Source: Lithospermum erythrorhizon
Lineage: Eukaryota; Streptophyta; Magnoliopsida; Boraginales; Boraginaceae
Assembly (NCBI GenBank): GCA_019722365.1
Contig: JADFUC010002386.1
Span: 124,001-188,000 of the forward strand
Direction of reading: 5' to 3'
DNA: 64,000 nucleotides
The notes under the pieces were generated by a model that did no database searches, was not told where the DNA came from, and was given only the letters and a program-made list of their open reading frames with translations. The position numbers and the translations under genes are program-made. Shown in pieces: positions 10,642 through 23,269 of this stretch. How positions within the stretch are numbered: position 1 is the first letter of the stretch; every line of letters starts with the position of its first letter.

Positions 10642-13146
10642 TCAGTTGGTTTTTGGCTTAGGAGCCTTCTTCTTGGGTAGTCTCCGAGGCATCGAGTTCT
10701 TCATCCCGATGAAAAATAGTAATGCACCAATCAAAGCCAGATTCTGTCCAATATAGAGGAGAATGAGAAACATATTACTTAAGGTACTAGGAAATAGAAT
10801 AAAACTCAGAAAATAGACATTAGTTCAAAAGATATCGATTATGGATAGCATACCTGGGTGAACTTGACAAATAGTTGTGCAAATTCCTTTTTGTCAACGT
10901 CGTAGTTGTAGAAGTCATACAATATAGGAGCGAGAACAGCTTGTTGCAGTAGCTATAATACCAAAACAGAGAGGGAAGTAAGAAAATCATAAAGAATAAT
11001 CGTGACAGTGAGCGATAAATAACCAAAAGCAACTACTAAGCAAGAGGTAAGCTCCCAAAGAGCTTCCAAAAACGAATAGTAGGCTGCCTAATCCCTTCAT
11101 GACAAGAGCACCTATAACCAGATACTTGATCTGTAGATTTCATGTTCTCTGCTAATTAGCAAACAAACAATGGAACTGTCGACATGAAGAACAGAAGAAA
11201 CCAAACTTGCTTATGGTAAAGGTTTTGTACCTCAACTTTTGGGACTTCAAAACCAGAATAGGTCGTCACATGCTTTGAAAAGACGTGGAATTTTGGTCCC
11301 AGCGCTTTGGTAGCTGGGCCACCATCAACACCGAATTCATTAAACCTACAAGCAGTAATAACATACATAAAGAGCATTAATTACTTTTATTGATACTACA
11401 AGGGTGAGTAACACAATGATGGCATGCTTGAATTTACTATCAGAAAGCAACTTCACAAGTGTAAAAACTATATTCAACATTCCGCAACAATCTTGAAATT
11501 AGTACTCCCTCTGTTCTCGATTTGAGGCTATGCTCAGCTCATTGACAGGCTTAGTTCCCGAACAAGACAACTCTTAGAAGGCCGACTCTAAGTCTCTTAA
11601 CAATTCAGACTCCAGAGTGACTTATGCCAGACCTCTCACATCGTGGGGATTCAAATTCTTACTAGTGTCTTTTTTGTTCAATGGATCAGGATCTAATTCA
11701 GTGCCAACCACATAATAAATGATAAAAGTTTAGCAAAACCCACATAAAAACACCCTTATGTAGTTATTTATCCAACTCTAGTGGTTAACGAGTGGGAAGG
11801 ACTTCAAATAGAACATAAATAAAATAACTTCATTAAACCTAGATCCAACTATATATTTATGATTAATTATGAGAGCATTGTTCCATAAGTTAGCTGTTGG
11901 ATCTATAACACTTGTAACTTATACACTTAAATGGACCTACAATTTCAAAATTCAATTACACTGACCAAGATAGCTGTAAGCTCTTAATTTATTTTGATAA
12001 GCAGTGTGGACATCTAAAGATCCCATTTTTTTAAAGGTCCCTTTTTATAAGGTCGATGATTTTCCCACTCCACCTCCTTCTTATAACGCAGACTCCAATC
12101 AGAAGGTAAAAGCTTCGCTCCAAAATAACAAAGGAATGGAGCGTATATCGGACTTTTATAATTGAGAGCTACTAATCCTGAATTTTCCTAACAATGGAAA
12201 AGGTTTATGCATAAAGCAGTAAATTATTTCTCACTACAAGCTAAGAATATTAATCCCTTTAATTAAGAATATTTATCCCTTTACTTCTAATTAAGAATAT
12301 TAACCCCTTTTCAGAATAATAAAAAATAAAGAAAAAACTTTAAAACTTCATGAAAGATCTGGACTGAATCATACTCCCTCACCTCCCAAAAAGATTATAT
12401 CTTTGATTTTCAATTGTCAAAATTAACAAACTTTGAAACCTTAATTTAAACACATAAATTCTATTTTAATCAAACAAAATAACCATATGAATAATAAAGT
12501 AAATTAAAAAATACCATGGAGTTGCATTTAGCATATTTTTCATCAAATAGTATCCTAGTACACCATATAAAAAATACCCAACAATCAAAATTACCATGTG
12601 AATAATAAAGTAAATAAAAAAATACCATGGAGTTGCATTTAGCATATTTTTCATCAAATAATATCCTAGCACACCATATAAAAAATACCCAATTTCAAAA
12701 ATTAAAAATCCAACAATCAAAATTCAAGAATAGCCAATCTTTTATAAATGGAAGTAGTACATAAATTCAATAATAAAGATTGAAACTTTAGATGGATATA
12801 TTATTGCACCCACATTGATAAACTAAGACCTTTCGGGTGAATCATTTAGCATATTTTTCATCAAATAGTATCCTAGTACACCATATAAAAAATACCCAAT
12901 TTAGCATATTGTTTAATTAAATTCAAGAATATCCAATCTTTTTAAATGGAAGAAGTACATTAATAAAGATTGAAACTTTATATTAATATATTAATTCACT
13001 CGAGTGGCTGATAAATTAATACATTTCGGGTGAATTAATAAAATATAGATCTGGTAAAGAGATATTAGCAAGACTTACTCTTGGTAAGCTGAGATGACAA
13101 AAACTGATACGAATAAAAGTCTACCAACAAATGTTGTGAAGCCCAT
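10642..13146 (-). CDS. HR-like lesion-inducing protein A (DoxX-like membrane protein)
   Basis: Small membrane protein of the plant HR-like lesion-inducer family (related to tobacco HR lesion-inducing ORF), thought to sit in endoplasmic reticulum or other endomembranes; molecular activity unknown. Exons: 13146-13079, 11345-11231, 11130-11041, 10952-10854 and 10743-10642 (68, 115, 90, 99 and 102 nt), giving 157 residues. It starts MGFTTFVGRLLFVSVF, has EFNEFGVDGGPATKALGPK, VMKGLGSLLFVFGSSLGAYL and APILYDFYNYDVDKKEF, and ends with a basic tail (KKKAPKPKTN). Four hydrophobic segments fit the family. Exon lengths match paralogue B almost exactly. The base pair after exon 3 reads CT instead of GT (intron starts CTTAGTAG), so canonical splicing there fails. 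Either the gene is damaged, it uses an unusual donor, or one base is a sequencing error. Intron 1 (1.7 kb) holds a MITE. Confidence 0.85.
12374..12754. mobile_element. Stowaway-like MITE with internal tandem repeat, in HR-lesion A intron 1
   Basis: Left end TA-CTCCCTCACCTCCCAAAAAG, right end ...ccaatcttttataaatggaag-TA; the ends are inverted-repeat-like and flanked by TA, as in Stowaway/mariner MITEs. Inside, a unit of about 115 bp containing aataccatggagttgcattt is present twice (about 12480-12595 and 12595-12710). A third partial copy of the unit lies outside the right end at about 12843-12905. Confidence 0.6.
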
Positions 13147-13254
13147 TGTAGTTGAAAATGCTCCTAAATTGTGTTGTTTTGTTTGATTTTTGTGCACTTT
13201 GTTTCCCCCTCCCCTTAAATTGGACAAATGGCAGAGATTCAAATTAAGAGACTA

Positions 13255-13276
13255 GTGAGAGAGAGAGAGAGAGAAG
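13255..13276 (-). promoter_or_regulatory. (CT)n tract in the 5' leader of HR-lesion gene A
   Basis: Read on the minus strand this is an uninterrupted CT repeat 109-130 bp upstream of the ATG. Gene B has the same kind of repeat at a similar distance. CT/pyrimidine patches are common near plant transcription starts. Confidence 0.5.
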
Positions 13277-13411
13277 AGGAATGGGGTGTGTATTTATGAA
13301 TAGTTTGTAATTCATTCTAATTAAGGTTTTTGATTTTGGAAATGCTAGATTTAAATGATTTTTTAATAAAAGGTTTGATGGCCTCTAAGCTTAAAGATCT
13401 ACGCCGCCTTA

Positions 13412-15240
13412 CGCATTATTTCTTTTTACCAAGACACCCTCGAACCTCCCACCACTATACTTTTTTTAGCCAAGCAGTACAATTCCCATACACCTAATTT
13501 TTATTAGTGAATGACTATATTACTCCTTAAAATACACATCGAGTCACAAGAAATGACTATTTTGTCTCCCTAACACTAGTGAGAGGGCGTGAAATGACTA
13601 TTTGCCCCTCCCTATTCGCAAGCGTAGTGAGTTAGGAAGTTTCATTAAGGGCAAAATTGTCATTTCACCGAAAAAAGTGTATACTGGCCGTCTCCCCACC
13701 CCTACCCGCCTCCACCCACCCCTACCCCCTACCTCACGTACCCCTCACCCCTACCCCCATCCCCTACCCCCATCCCCACGCCTCCATCTCCGCCAAATTT
13801 CCCCCACCCTCTACCCTCACTATCTTCGACGTAAACCAAAGACTCCGTGACAACAATCCACTTTCAACCAAGGAACCCCTAGCCCCATCCTATCACTGAA
13901 TTGCAGCAGCAGAAAACCTCCCCTCCCCAACTTAAATTATTACAACAGCAGAATTCAAATGGACAATCTATTCACACAAATTGGTTTAATTTTTGTTTAA
14001 AACTATAAGACACCCCTTTGTTCACTTCTTTACAAAATCGATTTGCTCCCTTCCCTTCGGAGCCCATCCTACTCCCCCTTCCAAAAACTAGTATTGAACA
14101 TCCATCCTCATCCCAAAAACATAAATTTGTCGACACAAAAATTTCTTATAAATTCAAAAATTCAAAAAGCCCTGAGTGATCAAAGAATCGAGACCTCGTG
14201 AGCTAATTGATTTCCAAGATCATCATCAACAAAGAACATAAGTTGCATACTGACAACCATATATGTATCAGCTATTTACTCTCTGATTATCTTTATTAGT
14301 CTAACCAAGAATGGCATACCTTTATCAAATAGCACTCTGCTAAGTCAACCTAAATTGCTGTGGTTCGTAAATAATTGAAAAAATGTCGAGAAAAATTGAA
14401 GTCAAATAAGCCTTTTTTTTTTTTTAGCAAATCCCAAATTAATTATCACCATTGAGAATACAAACAAACACTATTGAGATTTGAACAAAAATCAGCTTTC
14501 TAAATTTAATAATATAGAAAGATTTGAACAAAAATCCAAATTCAATATTCAAAGAACTTACAAAGAAAAAAGTGGAACAACCAACAGTTCAAAATATAGC
14601 TAAACAATTATGAATTCAGGAACAAATTGAGATTTCATGGAAGGTAAAGGAAAGTTATGAAAGTACAAAGAACATAAATGGCTTCTACAATAAGAAGGCG
14701 TAAGGAGGCGTACTAGGACCGTAAAAAAGGAAGGAAAACCGCAAACAGAGAGTCGTAAATTTATATGTTGTAGAAGCCAGGAATAAACTATAGTACACTT
14801 CGTTGTTCACTTAGAAAATTATGTCGCTTACTTTGGCACTCGGTCATGACAGATTTACATCCTCAAACTCGTATCCTCAAACTTTTGGAGAGGAAAGAGG
14901 CCAAGTATGTGAGGGATTGGGTAAAGCGGGGGTCATGAGGCAGGTGTATGTAGGGGCTGGGGCAACACTATATTGTCTTTAGTAAAATGACAATTTACCT
15001 CTTTAATTTAAACTTCCTAACTACTACACTTCAGAATAGGAGGGCAAAATAGTCATTTCGTTTATACTTTAGTGTTGTGGACAAATAGTCATTTTACCGC
15101 GGACTCAATGTGTATTTTAAGGGTAATATATTGGCTCTACTAATAAAAAATTAGCGATTGAGTCGTGGCGTTTTAATAATTAAAAAGTATAGGCCCGCCT
15201 CTGAGGAAGTTTAGGTACGCCCAAACACTAAAAAAATAAG
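13412..15240. mobile_element. Long-TIR DNA element (about 1.8 kb, non-autonomous)
   Basis: The left arm (about 13412-13680) and right arm (about 14960-15240) are inverted copies over roughly 270 bp. Shared words include ttaaaatacacat, aaatgactatttg, gttaggaagttt and the outer tatacttttt. The inside carries a very C-rich, low-complexity tract (13690-13800, repeats of ccctacccc) and no transposase. Long TIRs suggest a MULE-like or foldback element. A target duplication was not resolved. It lies just upstream of HR-lesion gene A, so it may affect that promoter. Confidence 0.65.
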
Positions 15241-15264
15241 ACAGTGCCACATGTTAGACTAAAA

Positions 15265-15496
15265 CCATAAGATACAGCTTTCTGTACCACCAAGCCTAAT
15301 AAAACCTCGAGATTGTCATTACGAGATAATACTATGGCGAGTTCATCTGGATACGGCATACCTGATCAGTAGACTAAAATTTTACTTTTTAACCACTTCA
15401 ATATAAGATTCACTTCCCATGGTGAGTCGAACTCACATTACATTAAGTACAGGCAGACTAGCATTTCAGTTCTTTACCACTAGCCGGCCCCTGTGG
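15265..15496 (-). mobile_element. tRNA-derived SINE-like element
   Basis: On the minus strand the head begins near 15496 (ggggccggctagtggtaaag, A-box-like) and has a B box gtgagttcgactcacc near 15430. This is the pol III promoter arrangement of plant SINEs. No convincing target duplication was seen, so the left border is approximate. It abuts the long-TIR element. Confidence 0.45.
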
Positions 15497-15499
15497 TAA

Positions 15500-16830
15500 T
15501 GGTTTTTTAATGATATTATAATTAGGACTAATGACATGTTCCGATGTTCGATCATACATGTTTCAACACGTTCATCATTCTGGCCACATGCTTCAAAGCC
15601 GAATTCATTCGATCACACATGTTTCAAAATATGTCCCACTTGGTACTTTTGTTATAACCAACGTTAAGTTTTAACTTTTTTTGGCATCATGTACTGGCAC
15701 ATGATAAAGTGACAGGGATAAAATTATCTAAAACTCATTTTTTGAGATACTTTACAATTTTGATCAAACTTTGGGGCGAATATTTATTTTTTATAGTGTT
15801 AATGACACAATCCATCACAATGTAGAATTATTTGGTAACTCACAATTGAGAAGTATTGCCACCTTCCTTATCCCAATTTATAACCTTGTAAGTTCTTTTA
15901 CGAATTATTTGGTAAGATTTGGAGTGCTTAAAGAGATTTGTTGAATAAAAATTTAAAAGAGTAGGTGCTCTTTGAAATATTTAAAAAATATTATATCTAT
16001 CTCTATCAAGTTGTGACATATTTGTTTATTAATCGTCCATTACTAGACTACCTCGCAAAACTTAGTTAGTTAGAAATTTCATGTTAGAATTCTATTTGGA
16101 ATACATGAATCCTTTGTGAATCTCTTCTATCTATTTCTATTAATGTTGTGACATATGTGTCTGGATGTTTAATATTTTGAAACATGTACCATCGAATAAA
16201 TCATTAGTCCTTATAATTATAAAAAGTATATATAAAAATTTATTTTTATAAAATTTATAATTATATTATTATTATATCATTATTTTTGTCAAAACTTTTT
16301 CACGAGAATGATAATATCAATTAAATTGATTTAGCTGATATTGAATTAGCGAGCTGATGAGGAATGCTCAACTCAATATGATGGGTACCTTCAACCCACT
16401 CCTAAGATTTAATTTGGTATCTTATTTTGTTGATTGGGGTCGGGTGATGAATTGATAATCCTCTAAACTAGAAAAACTCACATTGGGTAATATTAGTTGG
16501 CTCATAATAACAATGAATAATATTTAATGAGATCTCATCAATAGTACTACTCTGATCTGCCCAACTAGATCTGCCTAATGTAAACATGCATGTCGCTTGT
16601 ATTCAATTAAGCAAAAAGGAAACAGAAGTGTAATGGACTAATGGTGATCTTGTGGTGCTCTACCATGTTCTGGTTTTTGACGTCTCCCTCAATAACAGAG
16701 GCGAAACCATAATTTTTTGTCAAAGGAAGACTTATTATATTTTATGATATCATATTGTATAGCAAAGAAATATTTTATTATTTATATATGTCTAATAATA
16801 AAATTCATTTAACATCTTTCACGCATGCTA
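15500..16830. other. AT-rich intergenic DNA
   Basis: No gene recognised. A word around tgatcgaacacatgtttcaa-like sequence recurs at 15545-15630, hinting at a small local duplication. Confidence 0.5.
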
Positions 16831-16831
16831 G

Positions 16832-18207
16832 ATGACAAACTACGTGTGCTCGACTATCACTTCTAAGCATTTTTACGATGCTAACGCTCTTACCAGATAC
16901 TGGCTTAATATACGCCGAAGCTTGGCTGAAGCCGGCCTTGAAGTCGGAGTATGCGTGTTCTTTGGACAAAGACCTTTATCGATCTTTTTGACTCAGAGCT
17001 GGCCCAAACGGGTGTTGAGTCAGTCATCCCGTAGACACAGATGATTGATTCGTCTTCGTGACGATCCCAAGATAGCTGGTCGATGAGGGACCTGATCTCT
17101 CCGTCATTGGATAGTAAAGTACCGCGAGCTAAAGCAATCTTTGACTCGGATAGCGCGATGACGCCGACCCTTCTTTGGTTGATAAAAGGCCCGACGCTTG
17201 ACCCTTTTGATATGTGCTTGCTGGGGACTTCATGTCCTGACTCGATACGTGTCCGCTTGACGCTTCAAAGAAATTGTCAGATAAATTTTGACTAGTTCGT
17301 GAACTCGAGCACAGTGGCATCAATTTGACGTCAGCAGGCTTCAACAACAGTAGTCCTACTCGATTTGACTTGGGCGAAATTGGCAACAAATTTTCCTCAT
17401 CACCATGATGGCTCGCCTTTCCTTCGGTACGTTCGTGCGCTTACTGATACCGATAAGTAGTGGCTTCAACAACTTGACGCAGTAAGTCTAAAGATCGTGA
17501 TTTCCCAGCCTTTTGTCAAGAGGGACAACTCCACTTTGCCTGAAGCTTCCGGATTTCTCTGTCCGCCTTCCTTTATGGTTTAGGCCCTACTCCGGGAAAA
17601 GGTCCCAAGGCGCTTTTCCTTCAATCTTCAAGGAGGCGCTCGTATCCTCACGATCGCAGCTTTTTACGCTTTTCCCACTGCTTTCATTTCAAATTTTTCT
17701 CCCACTTCAACTATTATGATTTTCTAAAATATACGGGTATTTATAGCTTTCGCCTAATTTCGACGACGGCTATTTTCAAAGCGATCAGCGATCTTAACCG
17801 TTGATTTTCGGTGTACGACCGACCGTCGGATATTTTTTCAGATGACTTAACCTCAAGAAAAGGAGTTGGGCCCCTATCTTGACGCTAGTAAAAAATGAAT
17901 TTACTTATCAATTCGACATTCCCTTGCTTCAATTAATTTAAGCTCTTACGTATCTTTCGGAAACCTTATTCTGTGTTTCTTTAAAATAGTTTATTTAACG
18001 AAAACTCTAATTGTAACCTAAAACTAATATCAGGTCTTTGAATCCTGAGAACCCTATTATTGTCTCCTTGCTTGAATTTAATCTGGGAGCTCGGGTGAAC
18101 CCTAATCACCACGTGTAATCGTGTGACCGGTTCAAGATTAATTAAATTAATAAATCCATAAAAATAAATTTTATTAATTAAAATTAATTAAATTTCCACT
18201 ATCTACA
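16832..18207 (-). repeat. LTR-like fragment, same family as the 50.4-kb LTR block
   Basis: The right end (18165-18207), read on the minus strand, starts tgtagatagtggaaattt and matches 50420 onward over about 40 bp without a mismatch. Homology then continues through ttgaatcctgag and cgggtgaacc. Near 17735 the minus strand has a TATA-like gctataaatacccgta, equivalent to the one at 50930. The GC-rich part 16832-17720 is probably the remaining R/U5 or internal region; its open frames match nothing I know. Confidence 0.55.
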
Positions 18208-18209
18208 AT

Positions 18210-19284
18210 AATAATTCTTATAAGAAAAATATAAAAAATTTTTAACTAATAATATAAATTTGAAAAAATAACACTAATTTTTTGAAATTTTTTTTAATAA
18301 AATTATATTTTTCAAAAAATTAGAAAGAAACTATTGCTCACCTACAACTCTTAGTTTTTACTCCGACAATCAATCTATTCTATTATCACGTCTCCAAGGG
18401 CTTAATAATGATCTTATCGTCTACTTCTAAAATAAAAACTTTAGAGCCATTCAATATAGACTAACAAATAACCAAACAAAAAAGAATAATGAAAAACAAA
18501 TTTTCATTTTTTTCAACTAATCACGGGAATTGTTTTCACATATAGATGAATGGACTTAATCTCACAATAAATAACTTAATACAATATTCTTCAGAAATAT
18601 TCCAACAATTAGATATCCATTAGGTGGTACCGGAACCAACAAAACGTAAAATATTATTCGAGTTATATGAAGCTATGATGTAAAATAAAACAAACTAGCT
18701 TAGATTAAGAATGTCTCGTTAAACTCATTAAACATTTAAAATGAACTAATTCAGCTTTTTATTTATTAAATTTATTTATTAATAAATTATTTTAAATACT
18801 TAATGTACTTATCAAAATCCTTAACAAAAATTTTTAAGTCAAAATTCTCTACTTATTTTTCTACTCTTAACCAAATAATCCCACAATTCATTCCATAATC
18901 ACTTTTACCCAATTCTAATTATAAAAATATTACACGTTCTTCACATCCCACCTTCTTATTCTCAAATTTATCAAATTCTATTGGTTAGAACGTCTTCCTC
19001 GCTAAAAGTTAATAATTTTACCTCTTTTATGTATTCAATTATAATACTCGGTATTTTATTTTTTCAATTTAATTTTCTGTTTTTTATTCTTTTAATTTCA
19101 CTTTGTCCAAACTCAATCAATATTTATTTATTTAATGATTTTGTGTTGCAATTTTGTTGTCCTTTTAATTCTATGTGTGTTTCAATTTAATTATCTGTTT
19201 TTCACAACGTATTGTACATTTTGTTAATTGATATATAGTTACTTATTAATGTTCACTTTCTTGAGTATCAATATCTTTATAATC
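18210..19284. other. AT-rich intergenic DNA
   Basis: Nothing recognised beyond AT-rich unique-looking sequence between the LTR fragment and the TIR element. Confidence 0.5.
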
Positions 19285-19316
19285 AATTAGCCAACGTTGT
19301 CCATTATGTGAAAATC
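19285..19316 (+). repeat. 32-bp direct repeat, left copy
   Basis: Identical at 31 of 32 positions to 25105-25136 (core caacgttgtccattatgtga). The two copies directly bracket the inverted-repeat element, as a target-site duplication would, but 32 bp is far longer than normal for DNA transposons. Confidence 0.8.
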
Positions 19317-21337
19317 CATAATTTGTCAGTATCTCGTATTCAAAACAAATTAGGCTAAATTTCATCCGCATATCTAAACCAAATAAATTATTTCAAATAG
19401 AGGTTTTAACATTCGTGACTTTCAATGTATTAATTTGTGATACTTTTTCGCACCTAAACTTTGAACTCTCTAAAATAGGCACCAACTCTATTTTAATAGG
19501 TAAACTTAAGGACAAATTAAAAAAATTATATATATTATATTTTATGTGTCATATTTAAAATAACAAATACTTAATTGGATAAATTTATACTAATCAATTT
19601 TAATTCATTCAAAATAAAAAAACCATCTTCAACCTTACCCCCACCCCCATCCCCATCCCCAACACTTTCCTTTCCCCAAAAAGGCACCATCTTTACCCCA
19701 CCCCATCCCGAAAGGTACACCCAACACCACCATAGCTACCTTCGCCCATTTCCGGTTCCCCATTTTCCAAACTAAAATCCGACGAAAGCGTATTCCGACA
19801 AGACCTCCTCTGAGGCTCAATATTCATCCTTAAAGCCTCATTCTTTGCAGCCGAAAACGACTTACTCATCCTCAACAAAGCCCCATTCTTTAACTCTTTA
19901 TTACCATTATTACCATTATTAATATTATTTGAAGTTGTGCGTTATAAACGACGCGAAACTGTGATACCTAATCAATGTTTTAAATAATGTACAAAGAATA
20001 ACACCGTAAAATTTAACGCATCCCCAACTACAGACTAATTCACTAAGCGCAGCCAAATTTAAAATTTCACCATAAATTCTAAGAACAGATTACAATATTT
20101 CGACCAAATAAATAAGAATGCCACAAGAAATTCCACAAAACTCAAAGCCTATTTGGTACGTAAAATAAAACCTATATACTAATTTATATATATAGGCTAA
20201 AGGAAGAGGAACAAAAGCATTAGTTGACGACGGGTAAATTCATCAAGTCACTTTCAACAAATCTCCACCTCGACTCGAATCCTCCGCAGATAAAGCTGAT
20301 AAACGTAAAATCCTTCAATACACCGCATGTATCCTAAAATACCAGATGTGCTCAACAATAACGTACGCCAAGCAGGACGCACCGACGTGGCTCTCGCCCG
20401 ACGCCGCCTCTCACCCACGAGCAACTAAAAGCTCTAACATCATCAAGTCTAGACAATGCCGAAACTCTTGTTCTCGCTGAAATCAAGCCAGAACATATCA
20501 TTGGCTATCTCGGTAGCACTAATTTTGTTTATCTTAATCCTCTTTTCACCTCTCGTAAATGATATCGCATTATCAATGCTTTTGTCCTATCATTGTGAAC
20601 TCCGATCCTTGGTTAAACATATCAGACTCAAACTGCCACAATATATCACCGCCTGATCGTGATGTAGCTAACTAGTCCTCTCAACCAGATACCTTCTTTT
20701 GAAGAAATTTCCGTAGGTGCTGGGCTATATACTCGCCTCAAGAGTAGACAAAGTCACCGTGGATCGCAAACAGTAGCCTCCAACTCGTCAAATGTAACCA
20801 CCACAAGAGTAAAACATAACCAGCCATAGATCTTCTACCATTCATTCCAAAGATAGCCTAACTGCAGTATCCGTAAATTAAACACCGACTATTACCACCA
20901 TAACAAGACCAATATCGAGGTACCTCCGAGATAACGAAAATCCTCTCTTTACAACCTCGGCCAATGTTCTTTTTCTGTGGTCACCATGAACTCCAATGAC
21001 AACACTAATGAAGATGTGCAGATCAGTTCAGCCGTTGCACTTTCATACAGACATCAAACTTCCAATCGCATCGCATAAGCGTACGCTGCCCATGTAAACT
21101 TTCTCGCCAGACGACTGGTGCAACGCAAATGCACAAACGAGCATTTGTAGAACTCGAGTCTCAATTGGCTTTAGCAACAGCCATACCAACCGATAGAATC
21201 TTCTCAACATACTTTCCGAGATAAAGAAGTTTTCCGACTTCCGTCCCTAAATATCTCCATTCCTAAAATCTGCAAAGACCCAAATCCTTCATTTCAAACT
21301 CAAAGACTAAGCAAACCCTTCACCTTGAATATCGACT

Positions 21338-21990
21338 TCAACCTAGCCTATCAAGATATCGTCTACATATAACTGGCAAATAAGTGGGAACTATCAATAA
21401 CCTCACAGAGTAAACACAACTGTCATATGGACTCCTCGAATACCCAATCTCTATCATGTAGCTATCAAATCTCTTGTACCACTGCCTCGGAGACTGCTTT
21501 AAACCATACAAAGATTTCTTCAATCTGCAAACATAATCTTCCTTTCCGGGTTCCTGGAAACCATCTGGCTGGGTCATATAAATTTCTTCATCCAACTCTC
21601 CATGTAAGAAAGCTGTCTTGACATTTCCAATGCTTCGAGCTCCGTCCGATGTGCAACTACAACAAGAAGCACCTCGATAGCCAGGTCTCGACTATAAGTG
21701 AGAAAATCTCATTGTAATCAACTTCTTTCCTTTGACTCGAAAACCTCAAAGAACCACTCTAGCTTTATATTTAACCCCATCATCCGGATGACAACCCTTC
21801 TTTCTCGCTTGAAAATTCACTCTGTAAAGTAACAATCTTTCTTCCCCGCTGCCTTCTCGCCAACTCCCCAAACCGATTCTTATGAAGTGATTCCATCTCT
21901 CCCATGGCAAAGAAGCCATTGACCGACTTTTAGTACCAGCCATGCTCTTCTGTAAGAAACTGTCTGGCGAGATCAACTTCCTCCGCAACC
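21338..21990 (-). pseudogene. copia reverse transcriptase region, frameshifted
   Basis: Recognisable RT blocks on the minus strand: YKARVVL near 21755, then at 21595-21400 MDEEIYMTQPDGFQEPG and YVCRLKKSLYGLKQSPRQWY. The YVDD box and RNase H (20300-21330) are decayed beyond confident reading. Frameshifts separate the blocks. Confidence 0.8.
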
Positions 21991-22158
21991 CCAGAAAGCA
22001 AAAGCCAACATATCCTCATATCCATACCTCAAAGGAGGTATTCCCGTAGTTTGGTTTCTTCTAAGCACAAGTACAACCGCTGATGTTCATCCTGTGGATG
22101 GAACTTCCGATGTTTCTCTCGCCTGATCGTAATCGGTAAGAGCTACTCACCATCACCA

Positions 22159-23000
22159 TTAACACCGGAATCTCTGCGCTTCCACCTGCTTCCCAACACC
22201 ACCTTCTGCTTCAGAAATTATGGGTGTGATGGTTGATCTAAACATAGAATTCTCATCAAATATTACATTTCTGCTCAGAATAACTCGTCTCTCAGAAGAT
22301 GACCAAATTCTATACCCTTTCACACCATCACCATAGCCTACAAATATACCCTTCTTTGCCCTTGGTTCTAACTTACCCTCATTCACATGATAATAAGTGA
22401 AGTACGTACTAAAGACTCAACTCGATAATCGCCAGAATTTATTAGACCACAAATTCATCAGAGTTTTGGTGATTAATACTCATGGCGACCACGGTTTATC
22501 ATATAGCAGTCAGGTTTTTCATCTGCTTCAAATTTCAAAACATTCTCTCTTCAACTCCAAAGATTCGGTGAGCATACAACGAGCTCTCTCTCCAGAGTTG
22601 TTTGATTCATATGTCTCCGCTACACCATTCTCACACAAGCGTATACCTACCCGCATGATGCCTAGCAATCCCTTCCGCCTACAAAACTCATCAAACTCGT
22701 AGAACATAATTCCTGCACTGCTATCGCACGCAGAGTCAGCTGAATTTCTTCCCCTCGCTTGATTTTCTACTAAAATCTTCCCAATCCTTGAAGCCGCTTG
22801 AAAGCATCACTTTTCTCTCGCTCATAATAAAGCACCCAAGTCATCCTCGAATAATCATCAATCACGATAGAAAATACTTTGACCTCCCAAAGATTCAACT
22901 CTCAAGGACCCTAACACCTGAGTGAATGTAATCCAAGAAAATTTTTGTTTTACGTAGTCGCTGAAATTTGCTAATGATGTACTTCCCAAAGACACAGCTC
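22159..23000 (-). pseudogene. copia integrase region, frameshifted
   Basis: On the minus strand, in changing frames, I can read integrase core words (FSIVIDDYSRMTWVLYY near 22860; YMNQTTLERARCML near 22615) and the conserved C-terminal block at 22386-22280 (KKGIFVGYGDGVKGYRIW). This lies between protease and RT, as expected for copia. Confidence 0.75.
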
Positions 23001-23269
23001 ACAAAACCCCAAGTCTTTTCAACTTCGCATACCAAGCAGCATTGCCCCAGCTGCACTGCATCCTCTTCACTCATGTAATTTCAAGCCTCATATGCCACAA
23101 CTTAGTCATATTATCATTTCAACAATGTGATGATGCAACAGTAAAGCAGTAATCAAAGGTTTAGCACCTTGCGTAAAATACAACGCTCCCGCTTAAACAC
23201 CTTCGTAATCACCTCGTAACCGCACATTTATCACTCCACCTTCACCTTTAAACCGAACCCTTTTCTGCT

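Noticed and set aside
13602..13899. Proline-rich open frames
   Set aside because: They come entirely from the ccctacccc low-complexity tract inside the long-TIR element; two frames are open at once, as expected for such repeats.
16832..17720. Gene cluster in the GC-richer 17-kb region
   Set aside because: Short open frames on both strands overlap and match nothing; the region adjoins a recognised LTR end and is better explained as retroelement sequence.
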